The notes beneath the pieces were generated by a model. That model ran no database searches. It saw nothing but the letters and a program-made list of their open reading frames with translations, and had not been told where the DNA came from. Shown here piece after piece: positions 35,603 to 43,857 of a stretch of 44,151 bases of DNA (position 1 is the stretch's first letter; each line of letters starts with the position of its first letter). Made by a program: the position numbers and the translations under genes. This stretch comes from an uncultured Lachnospiraceae bacterium (lineage in GTDB: Bacteria; Bacillota; Clostridia; Lachnospirales; Lachnospiraceae). The DNA is taken from positions 1 to 44,151 of the forward strand of contig CANQBX010000027.1 in the NCBI GenBank assembly GCA_947589095.1, read 5' to 3'.

Positions 35603-37420
35603 TCACATGTTTTCCGCGGCCGTATACGTTTCCATTCCCCGCATGACCACAGCCAGAAGAACCGGAACGCACAGTATGACTCCGAACATATAACGCACCG
35701 TCATGCAGGGACCCAGAAGCAGGGTCAGGATATATCCTGCGCAAAACAGCGGCAGCACCAGGTAGATCCATCTTCTGCGCACGGCGATCAGTACCGCCGC
35801 CGCAAGCACCATCCATGCATAAAAAGACGTATAGAAAATAAGCGATACGACCGGCAGATATTTCTGGAAATTGACGTCGTTAAACCAGCTGTATACCTTT
35901 TTCAGCGGCGGGAGCAGGCTTCGGCTCTCCACCCGGTGGGCCTCGTCAAAGGGCCGGCTCATCTCATATTCCATATAGCAGCTGGAATCGCCGCCGAGAT
36001 ACCAGGCTCCCAGCGTATTGTAAAGCGGAGCCAGAATAAAATCCCCGGGAAACCGTTTCCCCATCCGGAGCCAGAGCCGCAGGAATCCGGTCCTGTTTCC
36101 GTTAAAATAATCCGCGTTAAAGTGATCCTTTACCGGGTCGGACAGCCAGTAGCGGTACTGCTTAAGCGCGTCTTCCGGAATATACCGGAACAGTTCTTCT
36201 CTTTCCTCTGCCCCGATCTCATCCGAATGATTCACATAGATTCTGGCCAGCTGCTGGCAGGGAATGCTCATCATCTCCGCGACGCTTCCCTTGCCGGCGT
36301 GCAGGCCGACCTCCAGCGCGGAGAAGCCTCCCTCGGTCAGGATAACCGCCGCAAACAGGAGCGCCGTCAGCTGCAGAAGGAATTTCCCCTCCCTGCTCCG
36401 GCGTCCCGCAAAAAGCCATACGAGCAGCATCGCAAACACCGAAAATGCCAGACCGTATACGGCATTATTACGGAACATTCCCATAAGCGCCGAGACGGCG
36501 AGGAAGCCGGCGAGCCGCCATCCCCGATAGACCCGTCTGCTGCTTACCATATCGCACAGGCATGTAAAGACGTCCAGAAACAGACATCCGAACAGGACGT
36601 CCTTCGTAGTGCTGACCCCGAGTACGGGAAAGAACGGGAACAGGATATAAAACAGCATGACCGCCAGCCAGAGTCTCCGGCCGATCCGGAGCCTGCCGAG
36701 AAAGCTGCCGGCAAACGCAATGCTGCCGGACAGCACGAGCAGCTGGAACAGGCTGTGTACCGCCAGGCCGGCGTTATAGGATCCGAAGATATTCTTCCCG
36801 AATTCAATGAGCCCGGAGCTTATAAGGGTATGGATCAGCGGATGATGCGTATTGTAATTGTGAGAAGCGAACATTCCCCACTGCCAGATCATGTCATAGC
36901 AGTACAGCCCGGGAAAGAAAGCCAGAAAGCACGGAATATATGCCAGGAAAACAACGAACCAGGCCAGCAGAAAGACTCTCCCGGCGTTCTTTCCGTCCTT
37001 TCCGTCCGCCGATTTTTCTTCGCGGTCCTTTATACATCCGGCCAGCCGGAAAAACGCCGGTTCCAGAAGCAGAGCGGCCGGGACGGCGCATAAGGCCATA
37101 AAGGCCGTCGTCCCCGCGTTGATAACGGCAGGTATTCCGTTGGCCGCAAGCCTCATTCCCATGCCCAGTTCTTCCGTAAAGCTCAATAGCCAGGCCAGGG
37201 CAAACGACCAGGACGCCCTTGAGCGGTCCGTTCTGAATTCCGCGGCGGCTCTGCCAGCAGCGGCAAAATACGCGGCAAACGTCAGAACAGACAGGATCGT
37301 CTTATTAAAATACACGCGGTCGGACAGACCGTATACGCCGATCAGCGCGCTGATCCCGACGGTTCCCGCCGCCGCGGCGATCACCCTCAGATATATATCC
37401 CGCTTCCGCTGCGCTGTCAT
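35603..37420 (-). CDS. DUF6020 family polytopic membrane protein
   Basis: A 605-residue protein with about 12 hydrophobic helices. After the second third of helices it has a large loop with GLYCYDMIWQWGMFASHNYN and THHPLIHTLISSG, the signature of DUF6020 proteins, which look like GT-C-type lipid-sugar transferases. A second exposed region near residues 400-470 is rich in charged residues. The start overlaps the stop of the upstream gene in an ATGA at 37418-37421. The longer frame starts 27 codons earlier but lies within the preceding gene. Likely transfers a sugar from a lipid carrier outside the cell; this is inference. Confidence 0.8.
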   Translation of the reverse strand: MTAQRKRDIYLRVIAAAAGTVGISALIGVYGLSDRVYFNKTILSVLTFAAYFAAAGRAAAEFRTDRSRASWSFALAWLLSFTEELGMGMRLAANGIPAVINAGTTAFMALCAVPAALLLEPAFFRLAGCIKDREEKSADGKDGKNAGRVFLLAWFVVFLAYIPCFLAFFPGLYCYDMIWQWGMFASHNYNTHHPLIHTLISSGLIEFGKNIFGSYNAGLAVHSLFQLLVLSGSIAFAGSFLGRLRIGRRLWLAVMLFYILFPFFPVLGVSTTKDVLFGCLFLDVFTCLCDMVSSRRVYRGWRLAGFLAVSALMGMFRNNAVYGLAFSVFAMLLVWLFAGRRSREGKFLLQLTALLFAAVILTEGGFSALEVGLHAGKGSVAEMMSIPCQQLARIYVNHSDEIGAEEREELFRYIPEDALKQYRYWLSDPVKDHFNADYFNGNRTGFLRLWLRMGKRFPGDFILAPLYNTLGAWYLGGDSSCYMEYEMSRPFDEAHRVESRSLLPPLKKVYSWFNDVNFQKYLPVVSLIFYTSFYAWMVLAAAVLIAVRRRWIYLVLPLFCAGYILTLLLGPCMTVRYMFGVILCVPVLLAVVMRGMETYTAAENM

Positions 37421-39603
37421 TCTTTCCTCCACCGTTTCAGTCCTCCGTAATAACGTATGAATTCCGCCAGGATCCACAGGACGGACGCTATGCAGATGCA
37501 CTCGGCGATCCGCCAGCCTGCCGGTTCCGAAAACCTGACGGCCACCGTTCCCTGCGCGTCGTTTAGCAGGACACGGATCGTATTTCTTTCATTCCTGATT
37601 ATATCCAATTCGTTTCCGGAAGAATCATAAGCGTGATAACCCGGATAGTACAGCAGCGGAACATCCGCATATTCCTCCTGTCCGCCTCCCGAATAGGTAA
37701 ATGACGCGGCCAGCCCGTCCCTGGCCTGCCCGGAAAGAACGATGTTTCCCGATGCGCTGAAGCTGCCGTCCAGCCCGGATTTGGGCGTATTCGGATACAT
37801 ATACTCTTTTTCCCCGATGATCGGATTGACATCGTCCTCCGACCAGACAGCCGCCTGCTGACGCATATGGTCGTTAAGCAGGTATTGGGAGGAGACAAGC
37901 GAAAGCGTCAAAACGACCAGCAAGCCCGCTCTCTTATGCGTCTCCCCCGTCAGTCCGGCATACGCATAGGCGCAGGCCATGGAGAGGAAGCAGGAGGCAA
38001 GGGACAAAAACCTCCACGGGAACTGCAGATAGGAGGAAAACATATTTATAATCCAGATCCTGGACAGGCCCTTCCAGGGGAAAAGGTCAGTCGCCAGCAA
38101 AGCGAATCCCGCGCCCATGACGAACAGAACGACCGCAAGCCTGCTGCATTCCTTCCTCTTCAGCGCAAACTCGTATATGAAAAGCAGCGAGCCGATCACT
38201 ATGACCGCTCCCAGGGAGGACGCCATCGCCGCCGACAGATCTGTATTTATATATACGCTTGAACCTGCCGCCTTCGGAAAGAACTCGATCAGCTTGGCGA
38301 GCGGGATCGCTCTGTCGGCGCCGACCCGCATAAGGGAGCCCGTATCAATATCGGTTCCCATATACTCGATCAGCGGAAGAAGGAACCACAGATTCAGAAG
38401 CAGCGTACTGAGCAGCATCTTCACAAGCGCGGCGAAACGTCTTCTTGTCAGGATCCTGCGGATGCAGGCCAGGCCGGCCGCGACGCAGACCACAGCGATC
38501 AGAAGCGTACTCAGCACATGGCTCTGCACAACGCCCGTAATTCCGAGGCTTAAGAACATCCACCGTCGCTCGTCGCCGAAAAACAGCTCATAAAAACCGT
38601 AAAGCACCAACGGCAGGAAGACCATCGCCAGCAGCTCTCCGACCGCCATCCGCTCATAGGCGTTGCACAGACGGTATGTACACAGCGTATAAATAACGGC
38701 GCTTATGCATCCGATCCTCTCCGAACGGAAAAGCGAGCGGCTGCAGTAATACATGACGGCAGCGGACGCCCCGTTTACCAGAAGCAGAAAGAGATTGAAC
38801 GCCGGAACGAACTGAAAGCCCAGAATATGCAGTATCGCGGGAATATACACAAACAAAGGCGGATAAAAGACCGGATCCGCGTACCCGTAGCCGTTTAAGC
38901 TGAAGGCGTTCAGCCGGACAGGGAACATTCCCTGCCGCAGGGCCGTTTCAATGCCGAGAATCCGGTTCAGATGAAAATTCATATCATGCCCGTGGACAAG
39001 ATAAGACAGAAAGACCGGGGAAGAGGACATGACGACGGCGATATAAAGCACCAGACAGTATGCCCTGCTCTCCGTTTTCCGGCAGCAAAAGAACAGTCCG
39101 CAGCCCGCAGCCGCCAGAAGCAGAACGATCAGCCGGATATTGCTTTTGCTTTTCTCCGCCCGGTCGGCGTCCAGAAGCAGCTCGCCTTCAGCCGTATAAC
39201 TGGCTGTCGTATGTCCCGCCAGAACCTGGGGATCCAGGCCCTCCCGCGTAAATGTCAGCACGGTGTCTCCCACCCGCCGCGCGCCGGTGTAAAGGGCCCG
39301 GTCGTCTCCGAAGCAGTAAAGGCGGCCGCCGATCACGGCGGGTCCGGTCAGCGCAGCCCCATCCTCATCAAAGAAAAAGGTCTCACCGTCGATCTGCGCC
39401 CAGCCTGTCAGCATGATCCCGGAATCGTCAAAATAATACCAGGCGCCATTTAACTGCATCCAGCGGCCGCTGATCTTCTCGCCGTTCTCATCATAATAGA
39501 ACCAGCCGGGTTTCTGCTCCCAGTGGGCGCGGCCTGTCCCGGCCGCCGCCGCTGAAAAAAGCAGCACGAATACGGTCAGCAGGATCCATTTTCTACGGTT
39601 CAT
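37417..39603 (-). CDS. GT-C-like membrane protein with N-terminal cell-wall-binding repeats
   Basis: A 728-residue protein of unusual build. After a signal peptide (~1-26) residues ~32-125 hold about four cell-wall/choline-binding repeats (GWFYYDENGEKISGRWMQ, AWYYFDDSGIMLTGWAQ, ETFFFDEDGAALTG, LYCFGDDRALYTG). Then come a linker and about 12 hydrophobic helices (~158-560), with VHGHDMNFHLNRILGIETAL in the first large loop, as in YfhO/GT-C-type transferases. The last ~150 residues form an exterior beta-rich part (YSGGGQEEYADVPLLYYPGY) ending in a final helix. Its start overlaps the GT2 gene's stop by 4 bases. Likely a wall-anchored glycosyltransferase. Confidence 0.85.
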   Translation of the reverse strand: MNRRKWILLTVFVLLFSAAAAGTGRAHWEQKPGWFYYDENGEKISGRWMQLNGAWYYFDDSGIMLTGWAQIDGETFFFDEDGAALTGPAVIGGRLYCFGDDRALYTGARRVGDTVLTFTREGLDPQVLAGHTTASYTAEGELLLDADRAEKSKSNIRLIVLLLAAAGCGLFFCCRKTESRAYCLVLYIAVVMSSSPVFLSYLVHGHDMNFHLNRILGIETALRQGMFPVRLNAFSLNGYGYADPVFYPPLFVYIPAILHILGFQFVPAFNLFLLLVNGASAAVMYYCSRSLFRSERIGCISAVIYTLCTYRLCNAYERMAVGELLAMVFLPLVLYGFYELFFGDERRWMFLSLGITGVVQSHVLSTLLIAVVCVAAGLACIRRILTRRRFAALVKMLLSTLLLNLWFLLPLIEYMGTDIDTGSLMRVGADRAIPLAKLIEFFPKAAGSSVYINTDLSAAMASSLGAVIVIGSLLFIYEFALKRKECSRLAVVLFVMGAGFALLATDLFPWKGLSRIWIINMFSSYLQFPWRFLSLASCFLSMACAYAYAGLTGETHKRAGLLVVLTLSLVSSQYLLNDHMRQQAAVWSEDDVNPIIGEKEYMYPNTPKSGLDGSFSASGNIVLSGQARDGLAASFTYSGGGQEEYADVPLLYYPGYHAYDSSGNELDIIRNERNTIRVLLNDAQGTVAVRFSEPAGWRIAECICIASVLWILAEFIRYYGGLKRWRKE

Positions 39604-40559
39604 GGCTTCTCGTCCTCTTTCTTCTGTTCAAGATTTGTCTCCCGGCACAGATATACCGGCCTTCCTTTCACCTCGGAATAGATTCTGGCAAGATACTGTC
39701 CCAGAATACCCAGGCAGAACATCTGGATTCCTCCGATGAGCAGGATAATGCAAATGGTCGACGGCCACCCCGCCACCGGATCGCCGAACAGAAGGGCCCT
39801 GCCGAAAATGATCAGCAGGAACAGGAATGCCAGTAGGCAGAACAGGATCCCGATCCCTCCGGAAATTATGGCCGGCGTATTGGAAAAGGCGAAGATTCCG
39901 TCAAAACTGTATACCAGAAGCTTCCAGAACGACCATTTCGTACTGCCTCTTCTCCGTTCCCGATTCTCATACTCCAGCCATTTGACGGAATACCCGACCC
40001 AGTCGAACAGTCCCTTCGAAAAACGGTTATACTCCTTCAGCTCAAGAAAGCTGTCCAGAAACGTCCGGTCCATCATCCGGAAATCTCTGGCGCCGTCGGG
40101 AACCTGTATACCGGTCAGGCTGCGGAACAGCTTATAGAAACAACCCGAGAAGAAGGAGCGCAGACGCGACTCGCCGCGCCGGTCGATCCTTCTGGCCGCC
40201 GCGCACTGGCAGTCTCCCTTCTCCAGGCAGCTCACCATCTCCGGCAGCAGCCCGGGCGGATCCTGCATATCCACATCCATGACCGCCACATAATCTCCGT
40301 CCGCATGGGTCAGCCCGGCATAAAGCGCGGCTTCCTTGCCGAAATTTCTGGAAAGGGAAAGATATTTTACATGCGGATCGGACCGGGCCAGACGCCGTAT
40401 CTCATCCAGCGTTCGATCGGACGACCCGTCGTCCACGTAAAGGATCTCCAGGTCATAATCTCCCAGGGAGGACTCCCGCACCTTTCCGATCTCCTGAAAA
40501 AAAGCGTCTACCGTCTCTTCTTCGTTGTAGCACGGAACGACGATGGTAATTTTCTTCAT
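39600..40559 (-). CDS. GT2 family polyprenyl-phosphate sugar transferase, GtrB/DPM1-like
   Basis: A 319-residue enzyme. The catalytic domain (1-230) has ITIVVPCYNEEETVDAFF, the metal-binding DVDMQDPP and the acceptor-side RRIDRRGESRLRSFFSG; two C-terminal helices (~232-255 and 268-290) anchor it in the membrane, as in GtrB and YkcC. It likely moves a sugar from a nucleotide donor to undecaprenyl phosphate on the inner face; the GT-C-like proteins encoded next would use that lipid-sugar outside. It is the first gene of the five-gene envelope operon. Confidence 0.93.
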   Translation of the reverse strand: MKKITIVVPCYNEEETVDAFFQEIGKVRESSLGDYDLEILYVDDGSSDRTLDEIRRLARSDPHVKYLSLSRNFGKEAALYAGLTHADGDYVAVMDVDMQDPPGLLPEMVSCLEKGDCQCAAARRIDRRGESRLRSFFSGCFYKLFRSLTGIQVPDGARDFRMMDRTFLDSFLELKEYNRFSKGLFDWVGYSVKWLEYENRERRRGSTKWSFWKLLVYSFDGIFAFSNTPAIISGGIGILFCLLAFLFLLIIFGRALLFGDPVAGWPSTICIILLIGGIQMFCLGILGQYLARIYSEVKGRPVYLCRETNLEQKKEDEKP

Positions 40560-40604
40560 AACGGTTCCTTTCGTTTTATCCCTATAGCAGCCCGCCCGGG
40601 TCCG

Positions 40605-40610
40605 ATTATA
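40605..40610 (-). promoter_or_regulatory. Promoter (-10) of the envelope operon
   Basis: A perfect TATAAT on the minus strand lies about 46 bases before the GT2 start. The -35 region at proper spacing is weak. A small dyad TGCAT-3-ATGCA (40643-40655) lies upstream. The rest of 40560-40689 has no gene. Confidence 0.45.
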
Positions 40611-40689
40611 TCATACTATTTTTATTTTTTCCACTACCATGATGCATTTCATGCAGCGCCGAAACAGTGCGGCGGTTCTTTCCGGCCGC

Positions 40690-42030
40690 TCAGTTCTCCA
40701 CATCAAAATTCTCCAGCAGGGTCTTCTTCCGTTCCGGCCGGTTATCCCCATGATGCACCATAGACATCGTCACCATTGCCAGCGCTGTGAAGACGCAGGC
40801 GTAAGGGAACAGCGTCCTGTAGGACACATACTGCAGGAACGCTCCCGACAGAACCGGCGTAAGGATCTGGGCCGACATGGAAAACGTATAGTAAAGGCCG
40901 GTGTATTTGCCCACATCGCCCGCCCTGCACATTTCCACCACCATCGGCAGCGAATTGACACTGACCGACGCCCAGCCCATGCCGATCAGCACAAAACCGA
41001 TGTTGATAGCCGGATGGAACTCCTTAAAAAAGATCGCCGCGAAGAAGCTGACAAACATCAGCGCAAGCCCGCCCAGGATACACACCTTCCGGCCGAATTT
41101 CGCGGAAACAACGCCTATGGGGATATAGCCGATGATCGCGGCCACCGTCGCCACCATCAGACAGTTGGCGAAACCGCCTCCCGCCATCCCCCATACCACC
41201 CGGGCATAGCGGGAAAATGCGGTTGTGACCGCGTTATAGGCCATGAACCACAAAAAGATCGACAGCAGGATCATCACCAGGCTGCGGCGAACATCCGGAG
41301 CGAGGCGGGTACGGCCTGCGGCCGCGGATGCAGTTACGTTTGAGGCGGAGCCGGAAGCTTCCGCCGTACGGGCATCTGCCGGGGAAATCGCATCCTCCGG
41401 TTCCGCGTCCCCGTCCTCGATCCGAACTTCCGCCGCCAGTTTCTTCTCCCGGATCGTACAGATCAACACAACTACCGCCAGCACCATAATAAGCGCCACG
41501 CCCAGGAATACCGGCGTGTAATCCGGTTTCCCATCCTCCTTCAGCAGCACGCTGATCAGGATCAGCGTGTAGACGCCGCCGATGGCCCCCATCAGATTGA
41601 TAATGGCGTTGGCCTGGCTGCGCAGCGGCTTCGGCGTCAGATCCGGCATCAGCGCCACCGCCGGCGACCGGTAAAGCCCCATCGCAATCAAAAGGAACAA
41701 AAGGCTTCCGACGAAAAGTCCCAGGTTTGCCAGATTATCCGCCAGCGGCAGAAGCATCATCAATGCCACGGCCAGCGCCGTGCCGGCCACGATAAACGGC
41801 GTCCGCCTGCCGAACCGCGTGTCCGCCTTATCGGAAAGTGAACCGAGAAGCGGCAGCAGGAACACGGCCAATACATTGTCGGCGGCCATGATCATGCCGG
41901 TGATCGTTTCATTCAGATGAAAGGTTCCCTGCAGGATCAGCGGAATGATATTGTCGTACATCTGCCAGAAAGCCGAGATCGACAGAAACGCCAGTCCGAT
42001 GAAAAATGTTCTTTTGTAATTCAGTTTCAT
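40690..42030 (-). CDS. MFS transporter, GPH/SLC45-like
   Basis: A 446-residue transporter with about 12 membrane helices. The N-terminal part FWQMYDNIIPLIL and the loop GSLSDKADTRFGRRTPFIVAG match the glycoside-pentoside-hexuronide / SLC45 group, which moves sugars with protons or sodium. A long acidic, Ala/Ser-rich central loop (residues ~195-247) joins the two halves and looks poorly conserved. An upstream GTG at 42036 also fits the frame; AGGAGAGG before the ATG at 42030 has better spacing. A triple direct repeat lies in its upstream region. Confidence 0.85.
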   Translation of the reverse strand: MKLNYKRTFFIGLAFLSISAFWQMYDNIIPLILQGTFHLNETITGMIMAADNVLAVFLLPLLGSLSDKADTRFGRRTPFIVAGTALAVALMMLLPLADNLANLGLFVGSLLFLLIAMGLYRSPAVALMPDLTPKPLRSQANAIINLMGAIGGVYTLILISVLLKEDGKPDYTPVFLGVALIMVLAVVVLICTIREKKLAAEVRIEDGDAEPEDAISPADARTAEASGSASNVTASAAAGRTRLAPDVRRSLVMILLSIFLWFMAYNAVTTAFSRYARVVWGMAGGGFANCLMVATVAAIIGYIPIGVVSAKFGRKVCILGGLALMFVSFFAAIFFKEFHPAINIGFVLIGMGWASVSVNSLPMVVEMCRAGDVGKYTGLYYTFSMSAQILTPVLSGAFLQYVSYRTLFPYACVFTALAMVTMSMVHHGDNRPERKKTLLENFDVEN

Positions 42031-42080
42031 TTGCACCCTCTCCTAAACATACCCGTACCAAGTTGCTTTGCTGCATTTTC

Positions 42081-42140
42081 CCGGCCATTCCCCTGCCGGT
42101 TTTCTTTCTGTCCGGTCATTCCCTTTCACCGGGCATTCCC
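42081..42140. repeat. Three direct repeats before the MFS gene
   Basis: CCGG(C/T/G)CATTCCC occurs three times (42081-42092, 42112-42123, 42129-42140; third copy reads CCGGGCATTCCC). They lie between the XRE gene's stop and the MFS start, so they could be binding sites for a regulator or a short slippage repeat. Confidence 0.5.
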
Positions 42141-42215
42141 CTGCAAACTCACCCCCAACTCAGGATTCATTTCCTTTGGCTCCAATATCAGAAGCCGCCA
42201 ACCTCTTTCCCTCTT

Positions 42216-43004
42216 TCACTCGTATTTCTTCGCCATCCACACGATCGGCACAAAGATAAATAAACATGCCGCCAGCACCACGATCATCTGTACCGCGATG
42301 GCCACCGGCGACGCCCCTTCGCTCATCCACGGTCCCGCGAATCGGTAGATCAGCCAGAACACCGGCGGATAACCGACCGCCACGCACAGGATCTCCGCCC
42401 GCAGCGCGTCCACAATATGGGGCCAGTTCCGGTTATTAAAATAGACACCCGGTACGGAGATCTTAAACGCGCCCTGCTGGACAAAACTGATCTTATTCTC
42501 ATCATAGTAAGCCGGAAGCCGCGGCTCCATCCGGAAGCAGGCCCAGAGTCCGAAAAGCAGCATCAGCCCGCAGACGAGGAACACGCTGCTGGACATCTCC
42601 GTAAGCGGCACGCCGATTCCCAGAAGTACCGCGATCTCTCCCAGCACCGCTCCGAAGCAGCACCAGTAGCGGTGCTTCCAGACCCCCTTCCTATTCTCCC
42701 AGGCTTTCTGCTGTTCCGCGCTCATGCCGACGGAATAGGTCACCAGTTCTTCCACCTCATGAATGCCCATCTGCCGGTCCGCCGCCAGCCGCTCACCCTT
42801 TAAGAGTTCTGTGACCGTCACTCCCAGCGTCTCCGCCAGCGGAAGCAGGAGCGATACGTTGGGCATACTTAAGCCGCGCTCCCATTTGCTCACCGCCTTG
42901 TCCGACACGTACAGCCGGTCCGCCAGCTCCTTCTGGGTCATGTCCTTCTCTTTCCGCAGCTGCGTGATAAACGCGCCGAACCGTTCATTTTCATTCTGAT
43001 ACAT
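42216..43004 (-). CDS. XRE family regulator with C-terminal membrane helices
   Basis: A 262-residue protein. Residues 7-62 are a helix-turn-helix (ITQLRKEKDMTQKELADRLY, VSDKAVSKWERGLSMPN), residues ~63-110 a linker, and residues ~115-255 four hydrophobic helices. This membrane-anchored XRE design is frequent in Clostridia and Bacilli and often senses the cell envelope. GGAGGCGG lies about 8 bases before the ATG. Two perfect palindromes overlap its promoter (43045-43075), so it probably represses itself. The MFS transporter gene is next downstream, a possible target. Confidence 0.88.
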   Translation of the reverse strand: MYQNENERFGAFITQLRKEKDMTQKELADRLYVSDKAVSKWERGLSMPNVSLLLPLAETLGVTVTELLKGERLAADRQMGIHEVEELVTYSVGMSAEQQKAWENRKGVWKHRYWCCFGAVLGEIAVLLGIGVPLTEMSSSVFLVCGLMLLFGLWACFRMEPRLPAYYDENKISFVQQGAFKISVPGVYFNNRNWPHIVDALRAEILCVAVGYPPVFWLIYRFAGPWMSEGASPVAIAVQMIVVLAACLFIFVPIVWMAKKYE

Positions 43005-43034
43005 CTTGGCCGCCTCCTTTTGTTTTATGGCCTC

Positions 43035-43075
43035 AATGTAGCAATTCCGGACCGGAAACGCAACCGACTGTCGGT
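43035..43075 (-). promoter_or_regulatory. Promoter of the XRE gene with two operator palindromes
   Basis: On the minus strand TTGCGT (43058-43063) and TACATT (43035-43040) are 17 bases apart. TTCCGG-A-CCGGAA (43045-43057) fills the spacer, and ACCGAC-T-GTCGGT (43063-43075) overlaps the -35 element; both are perfect 6-1-6 dyads. Binding here would block RNA polymerase. No gene is supported in 43076-43215. Confidence 0.7.
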
Positions 43076-43215
43076 AGAACCCGGCGAAAAACGCTCAGGC
43101 AGCGGGAAATGAAGCCTCTAATTAGCATCCATGCGTATCGTTTAAACAGATGCTGCGCGGGAATAAAGGCCATTCGAATCGCTAAAGATCATGGCGAAAA
43201 CACCCATCGCAAACA

Positions 43216-43791
43216 TCATGGGTTCCTCCGCCTCTCCCTCTCGATCTTCTCTTCTGAATCCTCCTTCGCAAGCTGACGCACCTTCCGGAAGAACTCCGAA
43301 AACTGCGTCTCTTTCTGCCCGTAATCCAGATTCAGCTGATATTCCAGCGGAATCCATGTGGAGATATCCGCCTCATTGTGCTGGATCACCGCCTCCAGTT
43401 TGTCAAGCGCCTTATAGATCTTCGCCTCCGTACTCTCCATGGCATCCATCTCCGCAAAAAGTGCAGCCACCCGTTCCCGGTATCCTTCCGGCAGCGACCG
43501 GATCCACGCTGTCACCTGCCGCGACTCCTCGCATTCATCCGCATCCGTCTTCTCAAAGGTCGGAATATCGCCGGTAAACGCCTCTCCCATGTCGTGGAAC
43601 AGGCACATTTCCATGACGCGCACCATATCCGCCTCCGGAAATTCGTCCCGGCAGAAATACGCCATCATCAGCAGATGATATGTATGCTCGGCCACGCTCT
43701 CGTGCCGCCCGCCGGCGGTCCAGGAGTGCCTGGTCATATCCTTTAAGCGGCCTGTCGTCCGCATGATATCGATAAATGTACGCGCGTCCAT
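43216..43791 (-). CDS. HD-domain phosphohydrolase, YfbR-like
   Basis: A 191-residue HD-domain protein. The metal-binding residues are visible: SVAEHTYHLLMMAYFC (first His), MCLFHDMGEAFTGDIP (the HD pair) and a later conserved Asp. YfbR-type enzymes remove phosphate from deoxynucleoside monophosphates; the family match is good, the substrate is inference. The open frame starts 8 codons earlier at 43815, but GGGAGGG lies 7 bases before the ATG at 43791. It lies 66 bases after the MFS transporter gene upstream. Confidence 0.88.
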   Translation of the reverse strand: MDARTFIDIMRTTGRLKDMTRHSWTAGGRHESVAEHTYHLLMMAYFCRDEFPEADMVRVMEMCLFHDMGEAFTGDIPTFEKTDADECEESRQVTAWIRSLPEGYRERVAALFAEMDAMESTEAKIYKALDKLEAVIQHNEADISTWIPLEYQLNLDYGQKETQFSEFFRKVRQLAKEDSEEKIERERRRNP

Positions 43792-43857
43792 TTGAAAGCC
43801 CTCCCTGTCCGTCATAATCTGTTCTGTCCGACGATCCGTGCTTCACCAGTCGCATAT

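Noticed and set aside
35300-37093. Plus-strand open frame of 597 codons opposite the ABC and DUF6020 genes
   Set aside because: Antisense shadow with skewed Arg/Gln/His composition and no ribosome site or motif.
40643-40655. TGCAT-3-ATGCA dyad as a second LysR site, because TTTCATGCAG is shared with the putP region
   Set aside because: A 10-base match at two sites is weak, the flanks differ, and the downstream genes are unrelated in function.
43142-43357. Small minus-strand frame after the HD-domain gene
   Set aside because: It mostly overlaps the HD-domain gene in another frame; the non-overlapping 25 codons lack a supported start.
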